Shown here: positions 61,781 through 64,000 of the stretch, one piece after another | Position numbering within the stretch: the stretch's first letter is position 1 | Layout: every line of letters starts with the position of its first letter | Assembly: GCF_014197915.1 (NCBI RefSeq) | Contig: NZ_JACIGK010000026.1 | Location: forward strand, 1-64,000 | Direction: 5' to 3' | Origin: Roseospira visakhapatnamensis | GTDB taxonomy: Bacteria; Pseudomonadota; Alphaproteobacteria; Rhodospirillales; Rhodospirillaceae | Length of the DNA stretch: 64,000 nt | Notes under the pieces: generated by a model | Seen by the model: only the letters and a program-made list of their open reading frames with translations | Told to the model about the DNA's origin: nothing | The model's database searches: none | Program-made: the position numbers and the translations under genes

Positions 61781-63580
61781 ATGGCCGAAACCGGGACACC
61801 GCAGGGCAAGGCGGACAAGGCCGCTCCCGACGGCGTCACATTCCTGTCTGGAACGGCGTTCGAGACGGCCGCCTGGCAGGATCCGAACCGCACGGCACCG
61901 CCGCCCCCCGAGAACACCTTCGAACTGGGGCTCGTCATGGCCGGCGCCGTTTCGGCGGGCGCCTACACGGCGGGGGTCATCGACTTCATCGTCGAGGCCC
62001 TGGACACCTGGGACCGTGAGCGCGCCGCCGGCAACCCCCGGGCCCCCACCCATCAGGTCCGTGTCCCGGTCATGAGCGGCACCTCGGCCGGCGGCATGAC
62101 CACCGCGATCCTGGCCGCCGTCGCCCACCGCGATTTCCCGCACGTGAGGATGGCCGACAGCGACGCGGCAGCCACCGGCAACCCCTTGTTCGATGCCTGG
62201 GTCAACCAGATCGACTGGGCGCCGCTGGTCCGGCTGCACGAGGCCAACCGGTCCGGACCGCCGTCCTCGATTCTCAACGGCGACGTCCTGGACGGCATCG
62301 TCACCGGGGTCCTGGACGACGCCGGGACACGGCCATCACGCCCGCGCGTCTGGCTGGGAGAGGTCACGCGCGTCATCCTCACCGCGACCAATCTGCGCGG
62401 CACGCCCTACTGGCAGGATATCAAGGGCGTGGCGAACGACGGTTACGGGATGAACAACGGGCGCGACCATCAGACCTTCGCGCTGCATCCGCCGGCCTCG
62501 GACGACCGGGCGCTTCCCGACGAAATCGCGCTGCATGCGGGGGCCGTGGGCTCCCACCTGGAAACCTGGGCCGCGCTTGGACAGTGGGCGCTGGCCACGG
62601 GCGCCTTTCCGGTGGCGCTGCCGCCGCGCCTGCTGCGCCACCGTCCCGGCGATCGCGACCATCGAATCGTCGTGGCGGATCCCGAGACGCCGGGCCACTA
62701 CATCGCCATCGTCCCCGGCACGACACGGTCGGACAGCACGACCGACCAGACGTTCCTGGCCGTGGACGGAGGGGTTCTCAACAACGAACCGCTGAACCTG
62801 GCGCGCCGGGTGCTCGCGGGCGGCGACGGCCGCAATCCCCGCCAAGGCCATCGCGCCAACCGCGCCACCCTGCTGATCGACCCGTTTCCGGCCTTCGAGG
62901 CATCGCCGGCGCCGAAACCCGGCGACCGCGCCCTGTGGCGCATCGCCGGCGCCCTGCTCGCGACCTGGAAGGGCAGTGCCCGGTTCAATGCCGAGGACCT
63001 GCTTCTGGCCATGCATGCGGAGGTCTACAGCCGGTTCCAGGTGGCGCCGGTGCGGGGTGACACCAACACCCCGCGCGGGCCGCTGGCCTGCGGTGTGATG
63101 GGCGGGTTCGGCGGCTTCCTGCATCGCGCCTACCGCCGGCACGACTACCTGTTGGGGCGGCGCAACGCGCAGCGCATGCTGCGTCAGCACCTCGTCTTGC
63201 CGGCGGCCAACCCGCTGTTCAAGCGCGGTGGCGCGCCGGGCGGGGTTGAAGAGGCCCTTCGCGATCACCGGGCCGACCACGCCGACGGCGACTACTATCC
63301 CATCATCCCCATCATCCCCGGCACATCCGTGGACGCGCCGGAGCCCTTGCCGGACTGGCCCGCCGTGAACCTGGTGGACGTGGACACCGTGTCACGCCGG
63401 TTCGCGGACCGCGCCGACGCGGTCCTGGGCCGCACCCTGGCGACCATGGCGATCGATGGGGTCGGGCGGTTCTTCCTGTCGATCCTGGCCAGCACCGTGG
63501 TGAAAAGAAAAGTCCGTAAGGAAGTCCGCGCCTATCTGGCCAAGGCCCTGGGCGACTGGCACCTGCGCGACCTCCCCTGA
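61781..63580 (+). CDS. large patatin-like phospholipase
   Basis: Predicted 599-residue protein. The patatin core (about residues 45-340) has the oxyanion-type GLVMAGAVSAGAYTAGVIDF segment, nucleophile Ser in MSGTSAGGMTTAILAAV and catalytic Asp in LAVDGGVLNNEP, so lipase activity is plausible. The remaining 250 residues lack a recognised domain and end in a hydrophobic helix region and basic tail (VVKRKVRKEVRAYL). The length exceeds simple patatins and resembles large bacterial forms. The start follows GGGGAGGGG. No signal peptide is seen. Confidence 0.82.
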   Translation: MAETGTPQGKADKAAPDGVTFLSGTAFETAAWQDPNRTAPPPPENTFELGLVMAGAVSAGAYTAGVIDFIVEALDTWDRERAAGNPRAPTHQVRVPVMSGTSAGGMTTAILAAVAHRDFPHVRMADSDAAATGNPLFDAWVNQIDWAPLVRLHEANRSGPPSSILNGDVLDGIVTGVLDDAGTRPSRPRVWLGEVTRVILTATNLRGTPYWQDIKGVANDGYGMNNGRDHQTFALHPPASDDRALPDEIALHAGAVGSHLETWAALGQWALATGAFPVALPPRLLRHRPGDRDHRIVVADPETPGHYIAIVPGTTRSDSTTDQTFLAVDGGVLNNEPLNLARRVLAGGDGRNPRQGHRANRATLLIDPFPAFEASPAPKPGDRALWRIAGALLATWKGSARFNAEDLLLAMHAEVYSRFQVAPVRGDTNTPRGPLACGVMGGFGGFLHRAYRRHDYLLGRRNAQRMLRQHLVLPAANPLFKRGGAPGGVEEALRDHRADHADGDYYPIIPIIPGTSVDAPEPLPDWPAVNLVDVDTVSRRFADRADAVLGRTLATMAIDGVGRFFLSILASTVVKRKVRKEVRAYLAKALGDWHLRDLP

Positions 63581-63786
63581 CCGGGTCATCCGCCGGCGCG
63601 GCGTGTCGGGATACTGCCCAGGTGCGGCAACCGGCGGGTGATCGCCGGCATGGGTTTCGTCGCCATCGTCACCTCCCTATACTCGTCCGCGACATCGCGC
63701 CGGACCGGCCGCCGCCCATCACGGCGGGCCGGCACCGCCGCGCAAGACCGCGGACCACGAGGATCGGAAGGCAGGAGTTTGGGACG

Positions 63787-64000
63787 ATGACCGACACCCC
63801 CCCGGAGGCACCGGCGCAGACCGCCGTCGGCTTCATCGGCCTGGGCATCATGGGCGCCAGCATGGCCGGTCACATCCAGGCGGCCGGATATGCGCTGCAT
63901 GTCCACAACCGCTCGCCGGAGAAGGCCCGGGCCCTGCTGGACGCCGGCGCCACCTGGCATGACAGCATCCCCGGGCTGGCCCGCGCCTGCGACATGATCG
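63787..64000 (+). CDS. 3-hydroxyisobutyrate dehydrogenase family (beta-hydroxyacid DH), N-terminal part
   Basis: Only the first 71 codons are in the window. MTDTPPEAPAQTAVGFIGLGIMGASMAGHIQAAGY contains the NAD(P)-binding GLGIMG motif with the MGxxMAxHI signature of beta-hydroxyacid dehydrogenases, and the NRSPEKA region suggests NADP or NAD use. AGGAG lies about ten bases before the ATG. Tartronate semialdehyde reductase or 3-hydroxyisobutyrate dehydrogenase are possible; the rest of the gene is needed to decide. Confidence 0.8.
   Translation, partial: MTDTPPEAPAQTAVGFIGLGIMGASMAGHIQAAGYALHVHNRSPEKARALLDAGATWHDSIPGLARACDMI

Overview
This is a 64-kb chromosomal window of high GC content, consistent with an alphaproteobacterium and most likely a Rhodospirillales-type purple non-sulfur or related autotroph. 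The indications are a Calvin-cycle cluster (divergent cbbR, cbbF, cbbP and an epimerase gene), an aapJQMP amino-acid transporter beside glnB-glnA, a TrcR/DUF1013 cell-cycle regulator, a DUF1192 protein and a bactofilin/M23 pair. I saw no rRNA, tRNA or CRISPR array. The genus is inference; no RuBisCO or photosynthesis gene lies in the window.

Layout: (1) 0.2-4.9 kb: a polysaccharide flippase, a Wza-like export lipoprotein and a Sel1-repeat protein, with a dispersed hairpin repeat and a small MITE-like inverted-repeat element between genes. (2) 4.8-9.1 kb: an adaptor plus RND pump efflux operon. (3) 9.2-13.0 kb: the Calvin-cycle cluster with its LysR regulator. (4) 13.1-16.4 kb: catalase and ComM. 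(5) 16.5-24.4 kb: the most unusual region. A receiver protein with a HisKA-like N-terminus and a DUF4062-like C-terminus overlaps a GH13 gene by four bases. Convergent to them is a two-gene ABC exporter whose ATP sites are divided asymmetrically between the subunits, followed by a 135-bp nested palindrome. (6) 24.4-29.6 kb: metabolic genes (SDR, EamA transporter, RNA methyltransferase, AMACR-like enzyme, PncC). (7) 30.3-38.7 kb: an M23 peptidase and bactofilin, an apparently unannotated small gene behind a Fur-box-like promoter, glycosyltransferases (GT9, GT4, GT2-GtrA), a hydrolase, an SDR and a PadR regulator. (8) 39.3-42.8 kb: PhoD-like phosphatase behind a probable Pho box, coupled to a small cytochrome c, then an aminotransferase. 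(9) 43.1-50.1 kb: nitrogen assimilation (glnB, glnA, aapJQMP). (10) 50.2-54.7 kb: dehalogenase-like hydrolase, 3-hydroxybutyrate dehydrogenase, DUF1192, PIG3-type quinone reductase and TrcR. (11) 54.8-58.5 kb: a transposase remnant, a two-gene membrane glycosylation operon and an orphan Flp pilin, which looks like an acquired patch. (12) 58.7-64 kb: acyl-CoA ligase, MFS transporter, patatin-like protein and the start of a 3-hydroxyisobutyrate-dehydrogenase-type gene.

Common themes are envelope and polysaccharide construction, nutrient stress (N, P and probably Fe) and carbon fixation. Small structured repeats recur between genes: three copies of a roughly 136-bp element (four hairpins in the best copy), a 147-bp terminal-inverted-repeat element and a 135-bp nested palindrome. 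All functions are read from translated sequence and remembered family motifs; no search was run.
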